From Sedimenticola hydrogenitrophicus (GTDB lineage Bacteria > Pseudomonadota > Gammaproteobacteria > Chromatiales > Chromatiaceae): a stretch of DNA of 64,000 nucleotides. The notes beneath the pieces are model-generated. The model did no database searches. It worked only from the letters and a program-made list of their open reading frames with translations, and was not told the DNA's origin. Where the stretch lies: the NCBI RefSeq assembly GCF_025175675.1, contig NZ_JANIOA010000001.1:310001-374000 (forward strand), written 5' to 3'. The position numbers and the translations under genes are program-made. This document shows, piece by piece, positions 34,323 through 43,337 of the stretch; position 1 is the stretch's first letter; every line of letters begins with the position of its first letter.

Positions 34323-35735
34323 CTAGTCCTCGGTCAGCGGCGTCGCGACAGGCTCGTCCAGTTCCACCCGTTCGATCTGGCCGAAGCGCTTGCTGATCTT
34401 CTGCGCCGAGACACTCACATCCTTCACGTCGTCATGGGCCTGGCGGATATGCACCGCGAGCTTGTCCATGCGTCCCTGGAAACGGCCGAAATCCTTGGAC
34501 AGGAGATGCAGATGGTGCTGGATCAGGTGCAGCTGTTCACGGGTATCGGCATCCTTGAGCACGGCCCGCGCGGTGGTCAGTATCGCCATCAGGGTGGTGG
34601 GGGAGACCAGCCAGACGCGCCGCCGGCAGGCCGCCTCCACCAGGTCGGGATAGTGGCCGTGGATCTCGGCAAAGACCGCCTCGGCGGGGATGAACATCAC
34701 CGCCCCGTCGGCGGTCTCCCCGGGGAGAATATACTTGTCGGCGATGTCGTCGATATGTTTGCGGATATCCTGGCGGAACTGGCTGGCGGCGCGGTTCCGC
34801 TCCGCGTCCGGGGCCTGGATGTCGGTCATGCGCCGATAACTCTCCAGCGGGAACTTGGCATCGATGGCGATATGACCGCTGGGCTCGGGCAGAAACAGCA
34901 TGCAGTCCACCCGCGTCTGGTTGCCGAGGGTATATTGCAGCGCATAGCTGTTCTCCGGCATCAGGTTGGCCACCAGTGCGCTCAGCTGCACCTCGCCGAA
35001 GGCCCCCCGCGAGCGCTTGTCGGCCAGCACCTCCTGCAGGCTCACCACATTGGTTGAGAGCTCGGTGATCCGCTTCTGCGCCTCGTCGATCCGGGAGAGG
35101 TGCTGCAGCACCCGGTTGAAGGTCTCGTTGCTCTTCTCGAAGCCCTCGCTGAGGCGTTTTTCAACCAGGCCGCCGATCTCCTTCAGCCGCTGATCGGTGC
35201 TCTCGGTCAGCCGGGCAACCTGGCCGTTCAGCGACTCGGTGGTGCGGGAAAGTCCCTCCATCAGCTGGCGCCCGAGTCCCTCAAGCCCCTGTGCCAACCC
35301 ATCCTGCTGGGCGATCCGCCCCTCGGCGAGGGTCTGGGTGAGGCGCTGCTGCAACTGCTCGAAGCGCTCCGTCAGGTTGACCTTGAGTTGACCGCTGTCC
35401 TGGAGCAGCGCCTGCTGCAGCTCCCCCAGCCGCCGCTCCAGTGCCTGATGGGAGTGGGCCGTCTGGCGCTGCAGCTGCTGTTGCAGCCGATGGGCCACCT
35501 CCCCTTGCCGATCCCGATCGTCCAGCAGCAGCTGCATCAGCTGGCGCCCCTGCTCGCGCACCAGCGCCTCAAGACGCTCGGTATCGGCCTGGGTGCGCAG
35601 CCCCTGCCCCTCCAGTCGCGCGGAGAGTGCCGCTTGCCGTCGCCACAGCCCCCAGCCCAGCAGCAGAAGCAGCAGCGCCCCGAGCAGCAGGAAGGCATCA
35701 CGGTACATCATCACCTGTTGTATCAGCGGATCCAT
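34323..35735 (-). CDS. rmuC: RmuC family DNA recombination limiting protein
   Basis: 470 residues: an N-terminal membrane helix (about 12-27, LLLGALLLLLLGWGLW), a long coiled coil (residues 35-200), and the C-terminal RmuC nuclease-like domain with TRVDCMLFLPEPSGHIAIDAKFPLE in the expected place (about 275-300). RmuC limits inversions at short inverted repeats in E. coli. That function is of some interest in a genome rich in inverted-repeat elements. The gene stands alone, convergent with the lipoprotein. Confidence 0.93.
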   Translation of the reverse strand: MDPLIQQVMMYRDAFLLLGALLLLLLGWGLWRRQAALSARLEGQGLRTQADTERLEALVREQGRQLMQLLLDDRDRQGEVAHRLQQQLQRQTAHSHQALERRLGELQQALLQDSGQLKVNLTERFEQLQQRLTQTLAEGRIAQQDGLAQGLEGLGRQLMEGLSRTTESLNGQVARLTESTDQRLKEIGGLVEKRLSEGFEKSNETFNRVLQHLSRIDEAQKRITELSTNVVSLQEVLADKRSRGAFGEVQLSALVANLMPENSYALQYTLGNQTRVDCMLFLPEPSGHIAIDAKFPLESYRRMTDIQAPDAERNRAASQFRQDIRKHIDDIADKYILPGETADGAVMFIPAEAVFAEIHGHYPDLVEAACRRRVWLVSPTTLMAILTTARAVLKDADTREQLHLIQHHLHLLSKDFGRFQGRMDKLAVHIRQAHDDVKDVSVSAQKISKRFGQIERVELDEPVATPLTED

Positions 35736-35844
35736 TTCGACTCACCCTTTGCGTCTGTACCGCACCTGCCCCAAGCACGAAGACACGTCACTTTTCCAAA
35801 TGCAGACAGTATGTTACATCAATAACATGGAGCATTCCCATAGC

Positions 35845-36009
35845 TTAGGACCCGCGCAAGAATAAGTTCCTGTGTTCGGTCGCCCCTGGACCCCGCTGGC
35901 GGCGTTACGCATTTTGGCAAGGGAACGGCCATTGCCTGCAAAACGTGCCTTGCCAGCGGGGCCCAGGGACGCCCTCGGTACTACGGAATTATTCTTGCGC
36001 GGACCCTTA
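35845..36009. repeat. GCGCAAGAATAA element, copy D (reversed)
   Basis: Begins AGGACCCGCGCAAGAATAAG and ends TTATTCTTGCGCGGACCCTT. The interior core is in the opposite orientation to copy A. It fills most of the 395-bp gap between the divergent rmuC and mtaB genes. Confidence 0.8.
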
Positions 36010-36130
36010 ACCCGGCACCGGCTCATCCGCTGAACCCGCGACTGTGCGTGGAAATGGCCGCGATCGCTTGCATCCCCCGCAGACACCCGTAAACTTGCCC
36101 GGATTCTGCACCGTAAAACCGGTCACACCG

Positions 36131-37432
36131 ATGCGCATACACCTGAAAACCCTAGGCTGTCGTCTCAACGAAGCGGAACTGGAGAGCTGGTCCCGCGATT
36201 TCGAAACCCGCGGCCACCAGATCACCCCCAGACTGGCCGACGCCGATCTGGTGGTGGTCAACACCTGCGCGGTGACGGGCGAGGCGGTACGCAAATCGCG
36301 CAAGCTGTTGAGCCGCGCGCGGCGCCGCAACCCCCGCGCCAAGCTGGTGGTCAGCGGCTGTTACGCCACGCTGGACCCGGCAGAGAGTACCCAGAGCCTC
36401 GGGGTGGATCTGGTGGTGGACAACCGGGACAAGGAGCGGCTGGTGGAGATCACCAGCCGGGAACTGGATCTGCACGCCATGCCGCAGCAGGCCACGGCGC
36501 CGGGTGAATCCGGTCTGCTCGGCCACGGGCGGCAGCGCGCCTTCATCAAGATCCAGGATGGCTGCCGCTACCAGTGCACTTTCTGCATCGTCACCGTGGC
36601 CCGGGGCACGGAGCGCTCGGTGCCGGTTGACCAGGTGGTGGCGGAGATTAACGAGCAGGTACGGCAGGGGATCCGCGAGGTGGTGCTGACGGGCGTGCAT
36701 ATCGGCGGCTACGGCAGCGATAACGGCAGCGACCTCTATCAGCTGATCCGCGCGGTGCTGGAGCGTACCCGCATCCCGCGCCTGCGGCTGGGGGCGGTGG
36801 AACCCTGGGATCTGCCGGAAAACTTCTGGGATCTGTTCGCAGATCCCCGGCTGATGCCCCACCTGCACCTGCCGATCCAGAGCGGCTCCGATTCGGTACT
36901 GAAACGCATGGCCAGACGCTGCAAGAGTGGCGAGTTCCAGCGGCTGGCCGAGCACGCCCGCCAGCGGGTGCCGGACCTCAACCTGACCACCGACATCATC
37001 GTCGGCTTCCCCGGCGAAACCAACCGGGAGTGGCAACAGACCCTGGCGTTTGTCGAGCGGATCGGTTTCGGCCATCTGCATATCTTCGCCTACTCACCGC
37101 GCCCCGGCACCCGGGCCGCGGAACTCCCCAACCCGGTATCGCGGGAGCTGATACGCCAGCGCAGCGAGACGCTCCACCAGCTCGGCGAACGGTTGAAACG
37201 GACGACCCTGGAACGCTTTGTGGGACGCCGCTTTCCGGTCCTGGTGGAGAGCGCCCCCACCGACCCCGCCGCCGGCTGGAGCGGCTATACGCCCAACTTT
37301 CTGCGGGTGAACATCGCGCAATCGCCCGACGACAACCTGGAGAACCGCATTGTTGAGGCGCAGCTGCAACGGCTCACCGATGCGGGCGACGCCCTGAGTG
37401 CCTCCCTGGAACAGGAACCTGATCTTGCGTAA
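36131..37432 (+). CDS. mtaB: MtaB, tRNA t6A37 methylthiotransferase
   Basis: 433 residues from the ATG opening MRIHLKTLGC; a longer frame upstream lacks support. N-terminal MTTase cysteines are C10, C46 and C77; the radical SAM motif CRYQCTFC has C145, C149 and C152; a TRAM-like domain closes the protein. The enzyme adds the methylthio group to t6A at position 37 of ANN-decoding tRNAs. The C-terminal Cys-rich features of MiaB are absent, and the sequence GCRLNEAE favours MtaB over MiaB or RimO. Confidence 0.92.
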   Translation: MRIHLKTLGCRLNEAELESWSRDFETRGHQITPRLADADLVVVNTCAVTGEAVRKSRKLLSRARRRNPRAKLVVSGCYATLDPAESTQSLGVDLVVDNRDKERLVEITSRELDLHAMPQQATAPGESGLLGHGRQRAFIKIQDGCRYQCTFCIVTVARGTERSVPVDQVVAEINEQVRQGIREVVLTGVHIGGYGSDNGSDLYQLIRAVLERTRIPRLRLGAVEPWDLPENFWDLFADPRLMPHLHLPIQSGSDSVLKRMARRCKSGEFQRLAEHARQRVPDLNLTTDIIVGFPGETNREWQQTLAFVERIGFGHLHIFAYSPRPGTRAAELPNPVSRELIRQRSETLHQLGERLKRTTLERFVGRRFPVLVESAPTDPAAGWSGYTPNFLRVNIAQSPDDNLENRIVEAQLQRLTDAGDALSASLEQEPDLA

Positions 37433-38177
37433 CGAATTAGACACCGGATGGCACAAGACCCCGTTGATCCTGGCCAACCTGCTGGCGCTGCTGTTGCTGT
37501 TCAGCTGGCTGGTCGAGCCCACCCGCGCGCTCTGGCTGTCCCTGGATGAGCAGCTGTTCTGGGCCATGAACCGGTCCCTGAACTGGGGTGATGGGTGGCG
37601 ACGTCTCTGGGCGATCGCCAACCACCGGGCCTTCGATCTGGCCGCCGCGCTGGCCATGCTGTTGCTGTTTGCCCACCAGGCATTGCTGCGCGACCGGGAG
37701 CGCCTGGCACACTATATCGCCGTGGGTCTGATGATGTTCGTCACCCTGCTGCTGCTGCTGGCCATCAGCAAGGAGCTGCCGATCGAGCGGCCCAGCGCCA
37801 CCGCCCACTTTCCCGAGGCGCTGCGCCTGACCCAACTGGTACCCGACATCGCCACCAAGGACTTCTCTTCCGACAGTTTTCCCGGTGACCACGGGCTGGT
37901 GTTGCTGTTGTGCGCCGGATTCGCCCTCGCCTACCTGCCGCGGGTCCACGGCCTGCTGGCGCTGCTGTTTATGGTGCTGTTCACCCTGCCCCGCCTGATG
38001 AGTGGTGCCCACTGGGTCACGGATGAGATAGTCGGTGCCTTGAGTCTTGGTCTGATCACCCTGAGCTGGCTGTTCGCCACGCCGCTGCATCGGCGGCTGC
38101 TGGGCTGGTTTGAGCATCTGGTCGAGTGGGTGTCGCTGCGTCTGGGAGTCTTTCTGTCAAGCTCGACAGGCTCCTAG
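37425..38177 (+). CDS. PAP2-family membrane phosphatase
   Basis: About 250 residues. Start choice: TTG with AGGA 8 nt upstream, overlapping the last codons of mtaB; a GTG nine codons earlier is the alternative without a site. Six membrane helices. The acid phosphatase motifs appear as KELPIERP, SFPGDHG and SGAHWVTDEIVG, i.e. the KxRP/PSGH/SRxxHxxxD series with small variations. Family members dephosphorylate lipid phosphates such as undecaprenyl pyrophosphate or phosphatidylglycerophosphate. Confidence 0.8.
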   Translation: MRNELDTGWHKTPLILANLLALLLLFSWLVEPTRALWLSLDEQLFWAMNRSLNWGDGWRRLWAIANHRAFDLAAALAMLLLFAHQALLRDRERLAHYIAVGLMMFVTLLLLLAISKELPIERPSATAHFPEALRLTQLVPDIATKDFSSDSFPGDHGLVLLLCAGFALAYLPRVHGLLALLFMVLFTLPRLMSGAHWVTDEIVGALSLGLITLSWLFATPLHRRLLGWFEHLVEWVSLRLGVFLSSSTGS

Positions 38178-38180
38178 GAG

Positions 38181-38336
38181 TAAACCACGGATGGACACGG
38201 ATAAACACGGAGTTCTGTGTAAGGGAGCATTTCAACAGGCGGACTGTCGTACGATGGAGGTCATGAATGCGCAGGGTTACGCGTTGCGTGACCAACCCCA
38301 TCCGTGTCTATCTGTGTGTATCCGTGGTTCGGCGCT
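38181..38336. repeat. Inverted-repeat element, ACCACGGAT family, copy 1
   Basis: Left arm CCACGGATGGACACGGAT (with AAACACGGA following) and right arm near 38298-38333, CATCCGTGTCTATCTGTGTG then TATCCGTGGTTC, are complementary. The same words recur at 59311-59390. It occupies the gap after the PAP2 gene. No gene is seen between 38178 and 38514 apart from this element and the hairpin at 38399. Confidence 0.75.
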
Positions 38337-38398
38337 AGTGTGACCGCACTATCTTATCGGGTGGAATAGTGGACCTACTATCGGAAAAAAATGGCTCA

Positions 38399-38421
38399 TT
38401 CAATCGCCAAGAGCGATTGAA
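38399..38421 (-). terminator. Possible terminator of the xthA transcription unit
   Basis: TTCAATCGC at 38399-38407 pairs with GCGATTGAA at 38413-38421, 5-nt loop. On the minus strand the stem is followed after seven bases by a run of seven T. It lies 94 bp downstream of the last gene of the unit. Confidence 0.55.
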
Positions 38422-38514
38422 GTGCCAACTCCGAAGGGGTGAAGCAGAGGGATGTGCTGAACAAACCGGCATTTCCGCGATAGATCAGCGTTAAGCCCGA
38501 CAGAATCCTGTGAT

Positions 38515-38883
38515 TCAACTGAAGCCGTTCGCTTTCAGTTCGGCCAGCAGAAAGCGGAGTTCGTCGGCGAACAGGTTTTTGCCGTCGGTGCGCAGTCCCA
38601 GGCGTCCCTTTTCCAGACGGAACTCCAGCGCCATCAGCAGCGTCTCCTCCGGTTCCCACTGGCCGTCCATACAGTCGCTGGAATCGTGACTGGCATTCAC
38701 CTCATAGAGCGCCCGGCCCTGGCGGAAGAGTACGAACGCCTCTCCGCAGCAGGCATCACGCGAATAGGAGGCGAGCAGCAGGTCGATCCCGGCCAGACGG
38801 TTGTCAGTGAGATTGAAGGCGCGCCTGATCACCTCGACTCCCCCATTTTCCCAGTCGTTAAGAAACTGCGTCTGTGATTCCAT
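38515..38883 (-). CDS. Hypothetical protein, 122 residues, downstream of xthA
   Basis: Not recognised. It is soluble, with three cysteines (RDACCGEA near residue 45, and SSDCMD near 70) and an acidic middle. It starts 6 bp after the xthA stop on the same strand, so it is co-transcribed with exonuclease III. No catalytic motif is evident. Confidence 0.75.
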   Translation of the reverse strand: MESQTQFLNDWENGGVEVIRRAFNLTDNRLAGIDLLLASYSRDACCGEAFVLFRQGRALYEVNASHDSSDCMDGQWEPEETLLMALEFRLEKGRLGLRTDGKNLFADELRFLLAELKANGFS

Positions 38884-38889
38884 AGCGTA

Positions 38890-39705
38890 TCAGATCGAAA
38901 ATTCAGCCCACACCGGACAGTGATCGGAAGGTTTCTCCATTTCCCTTATATCATAGGCGATTCCGGCGTCCGTGCAGCAGTTTTGCAGCATCGGACTGGC
39001 CAGGATAAGGTCGATACGCAAGCCCCGTTTCGGCTCCCGGTCGAAGCCGCGGCTGCGATAGTCGAACCAGCTGAATCGATCCGATATCTCGGGATAGTGG
39101 TTACGATAGGTGTCTGACAGACCCCACCCCAACAAGCCCTCCATCCACGCCCGCTCCTCGGGCAGGAAACTGCACTTGCCACTCTTCAGCCAGCGTTTTG
39201 TATTGTCCTCGCCGATGCCGACATCCTGGTCGCGCGGGGCAATGTTCATGTCACCGATCACCAGCACCGCTTCATCCGCTGAGAACGCCTCCCGCAGGTA
39301 GCGCATCAGGTCGGCGTAGAACTGGCGCTTGGCGGGAAACTTGACCAGGTGATCGCGGCTCTCTCCCTGGGGAAAATAACCATTGATCACCTTGATCGAC
39401 CGACCCGAGGCCGTGGCGTATTCGCCGCAGATGATGCGACGCTGCGCGTCCGGGGTATCGAACGGATAACCCTTCCGGATCACCAGCGGCTCCTGCTTGG
39501 AGAGCAACGCCACCCCATAATGTCCTTTTTGGCCATAAAAGTGTGCGTGATAGCCCAGGGACTCGATCATCCCGAGGGGGAATTCAGAGTCCTGCACCTT
39601 GGTCTCCTGGATGCCGATGACATCCGGATCATAGCGCTCCTTCAGTCTCGCCAGCTGATGCTCGCGGACACGGATGCCGTTGGTATTAAACGAGACAACC
39701 TTCAT
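38890..39705 (-). CDS. xthA: Exonuclease III
   Basis: 271 residues from the ATG with GAGGG 5 nt upstream. A longer open frame runs through the adjacent repeat, but its extra 107 codons encode only repeat sequence and are rejected. Catalytic motifs: QETKV (Glu near 34), GDMNIAP (Asp and Asn near 147), RIDLIL, and SDHCPVW at the end. The enzyme cuts at AP sites and degrades 3' ends in base excision repair. Confidence 0.95.
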   Translation of the reverse strand: MKVVSFNTNGIRVREHQLARLKERYDPDVIGIQETKVQDSEFPLGMIESLGYHAHFYGQKGHYGVALLSKQEPLVIRKGYPFDTPDAQRRIICGEYATASGRSIKVINGYFPQGESRDHLVKFPAKRQFYADLMRYLREAFSADEAVLVIGDMNIAPRDQDVGIGEDNTKRWLKSGKCSFLPEERAWMEGLLGWGLSDTYRNHYPEISDRFSWFDYRSRGFDREPKRGLRIDLILASPMLQNCCTDAGIAYDIREMEKPSDHCPVWAEFSI

Positions 39706-39772
39706 AACCACCCTCGCTTGCCGGTCAGTCGACAGAGTATAGCGGCAGCCGTTGACCCGTCGCCACCAAACC

Positions 39773-39990
39773 TTAGGGCCAGCGCAAGAATAATTCCGTA
39801 GTACCGAGGGCGTTCCTGGGCCCCGCTGGCAAGGCACGCTTTGCAGGCAATGACCGCTCCCGGCCATCCATGGCCTCCGCGGCATAAGTCCATCCATGGA
39901 CAAAGCTGTTCCCTTGGCAAAAAGCGTAACGCCGCCAGCGGGGTCCAGGGGCGACCGAATACAGGAACTTATTCTTGCGCGGGCCCTTAG
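39773..39990. repeat. GCGCAAGAATAA element, copy E (long form)
   Basis: Ends AGGGCCAGCGCAAGAATAA and TTATTCTTGCGCGGGCCCTT. It shares the extra segment with copy B (CGGCCATCCATGGCCTCC at about 39863). It fills the gap between the divergent xthA and tatD, about 65 bp from each start, so it may separate or influence the two promoters. Confidence 0.82.
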
Positions 39991-40052
39991 CATGCCCATG
40001 CCGCTTGCACAGCCGCTGCCATACAATCCGGCAGTTGCTTATACTACCTGGC

Positions 40053-40823
40053 ATGGAACTCATCGATACCCATACCCATCTGGATGATCCCAGCTTCACT
40101 CCCGACTTTGAACAGGTCCTGGGGCGGGCCGCAATGGCCGGGGTCGGCACCTTGATCGTGCCGGCGATCCAGGCCTCGGGCTGGGCGGCGCTGCGGCAGC
40201 TTTGTCAACAGTACCCCCAGCTGCGCCCGGCCTACGGCCTGCACCCGATGTTCATGCCGCGGCACAGCGAGCGGGAGCTGAGCGCACTGGCGCGCTGGCT
40301 GGAGCAGGGCGACGCGGTAGCCGTCGGCGAATGTGGACTGGATTTCCATATCCCGGCCCCCGACCGGGAGCGGCAGCAGCAGTTTTTTGAGGCGCAGCTC
40401 GAATTGGCCCGGGATCACCGCCTGCCGGTGATTATTCACGCCCGCAAGGCGGTTGAGCAGGTGATCCTGACACTCCGCCACTTCCCCGGGATCAAGGGTG
40501 TCCTGCACAGTTTTTCCGGCAGCCGGCAGCAGGCCGAGCGACTGATCGACATGGGCTTCATGATGGGTTTCGGAGGGCCGGCCACCTATGCAAACGCCCA
40601 CCGCCTGCACGGCCTGATCACCTGGCTGCCGGTCGACTCGCTGCTGTTGGAGACCGACTCCCCCGATCAGCCCACCGCGACACATCGGGGGGAGCGCAAC
40701 GAACCGGCCTATCTGCCCGAAGTGCTGCATGCCATCGGCAATCTGAAGGGGATTGCAGCGGAACGACTGGCGGAACTGACCAGCGCCAACGCCCGCTCAT
40801 TGTTCAATCTGCAGCCGCACTAA
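40053..40823 (+). CDS. TatD family metal-dependent deoxyribonuclease
   Basis: 256 residues. Metal ligands appear in order: DTHTHLDDP (residues 4-12), GECGLDFH (about 92), IHARKA, LHSFSG and LETDSPD. Start at the ATG followed by ELIDTHTH, the normal N terminus for the family. TatD-type hydrolases act in DNA repair or turnover. The last codon is followed by a TAA that is the first three bases of a dispersed palindromic repeat. Confidence 0.93.
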   Translation: MELIDTHTHLDDPSFTPDFEQVLGRAAMAGVGTLIVPAIQASGWAALRQLCQQYPQLRPAYGLHPMFMPRHSERELSALARWLEQGDAVAVGECGLDFHIPAPDRERQQQFFEAQLELARDHRLPVIIHARKAVEQVILTLRHFPGIKGVLHSFSGSRQQAERLIDMGFMMGFGGPATYANAHRLHGLITWLPVDSLLLETDSPDQPTATHRGERNEPAYLPEVLHAIGNLKGIAAERLAELTSANARSLFNLQPH

Positions 40824-41026
40824 CTACTCACCCGGTCTGTAAGTGATTGGCCTGCCTTGCTGGCCGAACTTGGTGGCGCCTCGAATCCGGCCCCTTTTTC
40901 AGAATCAAGCCTGCCCTTGTTTGAGCGAAGCGAGTTTGGGCAGGCGCTGAAAATGGGGCCGGATTCGAGGAGACAAGCCATCGTGTGAGGCCGGCAAGGC
41001 AGGCTAATCACCCCCTGCGTAGTTAC
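40821..41026. repeat. Nested palindromic element (TAACTACTCAC family), copy 2
   Basis: Begins TAACTACTCACCCGG, supplying the TatD stop codon, and ends CTGCGTAGTTAC. Core orientation is the same as copy 1. The right end is partly decayed (GCGTAGTTAC in place of GAGTAGTTAC). It lies between the convergent ends of tatD and the gene at 41034. Confidence 0.85.
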
Positions 41027-41033
41027 CTGCAGA

Positions 41034-41384
41034 CTACTTGAGTCCACTGAGTATCCGCACCAGATCCATGGAGGCGGTGAAGAAATCATCCGTCGGATGT
41101 TCATCGCAATAGACCTGAATCCGGCGCATGGCCCCCTTGATCTCAACCCCTTTCAGCACATCACTCCCGGTGGCCAGTGAAAGCCCGGTCACCAGCCCGG
41201 TCAGCCAGTCGCGATAGTGGATATATTCCGCAATCTGGTCGCCTTGCCCGTTCTCCCACCCCTCGAACACCACGTTATAGTGATCACAGCCCTTCACCCC
41301 GTAACCCAGCACCTGGGGTCTCTGCTGTGCCTGCAGCGGCAACGCGGCCAGCAGCAAGCCGAGGAAAAAATATCGTACCATCAA
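41034..41384 (-). CDS. Small secreted protein, Rap1a-like pattern
   Basis: 116 residues with a signal peptide (MVRYFFLGLLLAALPLQAQ, cut near residue 20). The mature part has YGVKGCDHYNVVFEGWENG, then YRDWLTGLVTGLSLATGSDVL, then RRIQVYCDEHPTDDFF. Two cysteines probably form a disulfide. The overall pattern resembles small periplasmic proteins of the Rap1a/HdeA-like type, but I cannot assign a function. It ends 8 bp from the repeat. Confidence 0.8.
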   Translation of the reverse strand: MMVRYFFLGLLLAALPLQAQQRPQVLGYGVKGCDHYNVVFEGWENGQGDQIAEYIHYRDWLTGLVTGLSLATGSDVLKGVEIKGAMRRIQVYCDEHPTDDFFTASMDLVRILSGLK

Positions 41385-41531
41385 TAGGAACTCCTTCGCC
41401 TGTCGACGACAGGCACTATCAAATATTTTTGTTCAGCATAAAATAATTGAATTCAACAAAACGGGATTATACCCGTCATATGTATTAGTATTTAATCATC
41501 CTCTTAAGCAGTAACTCCGAGGCAAGCCACC

Positions 41532-41672
41532 ATGATCTTCGACAACCTGACATTCGCCGCCCTGGCCCTGTTCGTGCTGATCTCCGCTTTTCTCATCGGG
41601 ACAAAAAATCGCAGCCGCCGCGTGGATAACAAATCATGCCAGGACCCGACTGAAAAGCATACCGAGCAGTAG
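41532..41672 (+). CDS. Small membrane protein, 46 residues
   Basis: ATG with GAGG about 10 nt upstream. One hydrophobic helix (FAALALFVLISAFLIG, residues 8-23) is followed by a basic stretch (TKNRSRR), so it is an N-out or N-in single-pass protein. No family is recognised. Small size and lack of context keep confidence moderate. Confidence 0.5.
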   Translation: MIFDNLTFAALALFVLISAFLIGTKNRSRRVDNKSCQDPTEKHTEQ

Positions 41673-41936
41673 ACTCAACAGAATTAATATTCCTCTATCC
41701 GGCGCCTGCCTGCACTGTCGCCGGGGGGTGAACGCTATCGCACAAAATACGGCACCGTGCACGGCACACTCGCCGCCTCCATCACAGAAAATGAATAATC
41801 CCCATCGAGATTGATCCAGTTCACGTACCGCCACCCGGAGAGGGGCTAGCTTACAAGCTACCGAAAACCGATATCCGTATTTCATTTCCCTGGAAATGTC
41901 GCTGTTCAAGGATATCCCGTTCATGAGGGTATCAAC

Positions 41937-42404
41937 ATGTACGCACCCCACAGTCAGCACCCCATCCGTCTGCCCCGGCTTGCCCTGCTCAGTCTGCTAC
42001 TCTGCTTTCTGTCGCCGGCGGTTCTGGCCACCTCCCAGCTGGACGATGGCACCGCTGCATGGACGGCAAACCGAAGCCTGGAAGCGGCCGGCAACGGACT
42101 TATCTACTCACTGCCGGTGATCGACCGGCAACAGCTGGTCAAGGACATCCAGGCCCTCAACCAACAGCTGAAACTGCGTCAGGAAGATCTCAGCGAAAAG
42201 ATCCAAAAGAACAGCTTTACCGCTACCGATGCCCTCATTGTCGCGGCCATGCCCGGTGGCCTTATCTACGCAGCAGTGAAACGGCAACGCTCACGGCAGG
42301 CGGAAAAGGAACTGGACCTGGTCAACAGTCAGCTGGACAGCCTGGCGGGGTTCGGTCCGATAAAAATGCCGTCCGCCCAACCGGCGATGCTGGTGCTGCG
42401 ATAA
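41937..42404 (+). CDS. Hypothetical secreted/coiled-coil protein, 155 residues
   Basis: Not recognised. A signal peptide is plausible (LALLSLLLCFLSPAVLA, residues 15-31). A coiled-coil-like section (LVKDIQALNQQLKLRQEDLSEKIQK in parts, about 67-92) is followed by a short hydrophobic stretch (IVAAMPGGLIYAAV) and a second helix. The stop codon TAA lies in ATAATTCTTG, which is an end fragment of the GCGCAAGAATAA repeat family, so the natural C terminus may have been altered. Confidence 0.7.
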   Translation: MYAPHSQHPIRLPRLALLSLLLCFLSPAVLATSQLDDGTAAWTANRSLEAAGNGLIYSLPVIDRQQLVKDIQALNQQLKLRQEDLSEKIQKNSFTATDALIVAAMPGGLIYAAVKRQRSRQAEKELDLVNSQLDSLAGFGPIKMPSAQPAMLVLR

Positions 42405-42421
42405 TTCTTGTGCAAGCCCTA
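42401..42421. repeat. GCGCAAGAATAA element, terminal fragment F
   Basis: ATAATTCTTGTGCAAGCCCTA matches one end of the family only; the rest is missing. It overlaps the stop codon of the preceding gene. It is a remnant of insertion or deletion. Confidence 0.6.
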
Positions 42422-42593
42422 AACCCTGTGTTGGGGTGACGCTCGTTACGCGATCCAACCCTGCCACGGCACCCACTCGACCGGCGCAAATACCAGATGG
42501 ATAAAGAGGGTGTAATCACCCGGGCATCCGCTATGCTTAAACACACGGCAGGATGGCAATACCATCGGCGACAAGATCACCCCGGAGCGATGG

Positions 42594-43337
42594 ATGGCAC
42601 AAAAAAAAAGCGGCACATGTGGTCTGCACCTGATCAACAACGATCGGGACTGCAACTCCTGCTCGCTGCCCAGGAAGTGTATCGGCACCAACCTGGATAG
42701 TAGCCAGAGCGACAGTATCACCGGCATCATTCGTAAACGCGGTCCCTACAAGCCCGGTGAAACCATCTTCCGGATGGAAGACCCGTTCAAGTCCATCTTC
42801 GCCATCCAGTCCGGTTCGGTGAAACTCGAATCCTCCCTGGATGACGGCACACCGGTGATCCACGGTTTCTATTTCAGTGGTGAACTGATCGGCATCGAGG
42901 CGGTGGGTGACGTCAAGTATCAGAATGATGCCGTGGCACTGGAGAACACCTGGATCTGCGAACTGCCGTTTCAACAGGTCGAGGCGCTCTGCAGCCAGAT
43001 CCCCGAACTCCAGCATGAAATGCTGGAACTGCTGGGCAAACGCATCCGCTACACCAACCGGACCATTGTGCAGGGACGCTATCTCAGCGCGGACCGACGC
43101 TTTCTGCTGTTTCTGAACGATCTCTACCAACGCAAGGGCATCATGACCAGCGATGGCAAAAGAACCGTCACCCTGCCCATGACCAAGGGCGATATCGCCG
43201 TCCATCTCGGCCTGCGGCCGGAATCCCTCAGCCGGGCCCTCTCCAGGCTGCAGGAGGCGGGGATTATCCGTAACCGCTCCCGGGAGATCGAGATCCAGGG
43301 GAACGAAGAGGAGCTGCTCTCCTGCCTCTGGGTTTGA
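42594..43337 (+). CDS. FNR-type oxygen-sensing transcription regulator
   Basis: 247 residues. From this start (GGAG 6 nt upstream) the cysteines fall at 20, 23, 29 (CNSCSLPRKC) and 122 (WICELPF), the same numbers as the four cluster ligands of E. coli FNR, so an oxygen-labile [4Fe-4S] cluster is expected. The cyclic-nucleotide-type beta roll is followed by a helix-turn-helix (KGDIAVHLGLRPESLSRALSRLQ), whose recognition helix fits TTGAT-N4-ATCAA sites. The stop codon lies in the first copy of the tRNA-derived tandem array. Confidence 0.93.
   Translation: MAQKKSGTCGLHLINNDRDCNSCSLPRKCIGTNLDSSQSDSITGIIRKRGPYKPGETIFRMEDPFKSIFAIQSGSVKLESSLDDGTPVIHGFYFSGELIGIEAVGDVKYQNDAVALENTWICELPFQQVEALCSQIPELQHEMLELLGKRIRYTNRTIVQGRYLSADRRFLLFLNDLYQRKGIMTSDGKRTVTLPMTKGDIAVHLGLRPESLSRALSRLQEAGIIRNRSREIEIQGNEEELLSCLWV

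Noticed and set aside
39706-40026. 107-codon N-terminal extension of xthA
   Set aside because: The extension is translated repeat sequence (copy E). The ATG at 39705 has a ribosome site and gives the standard exonuclease III N terminus.
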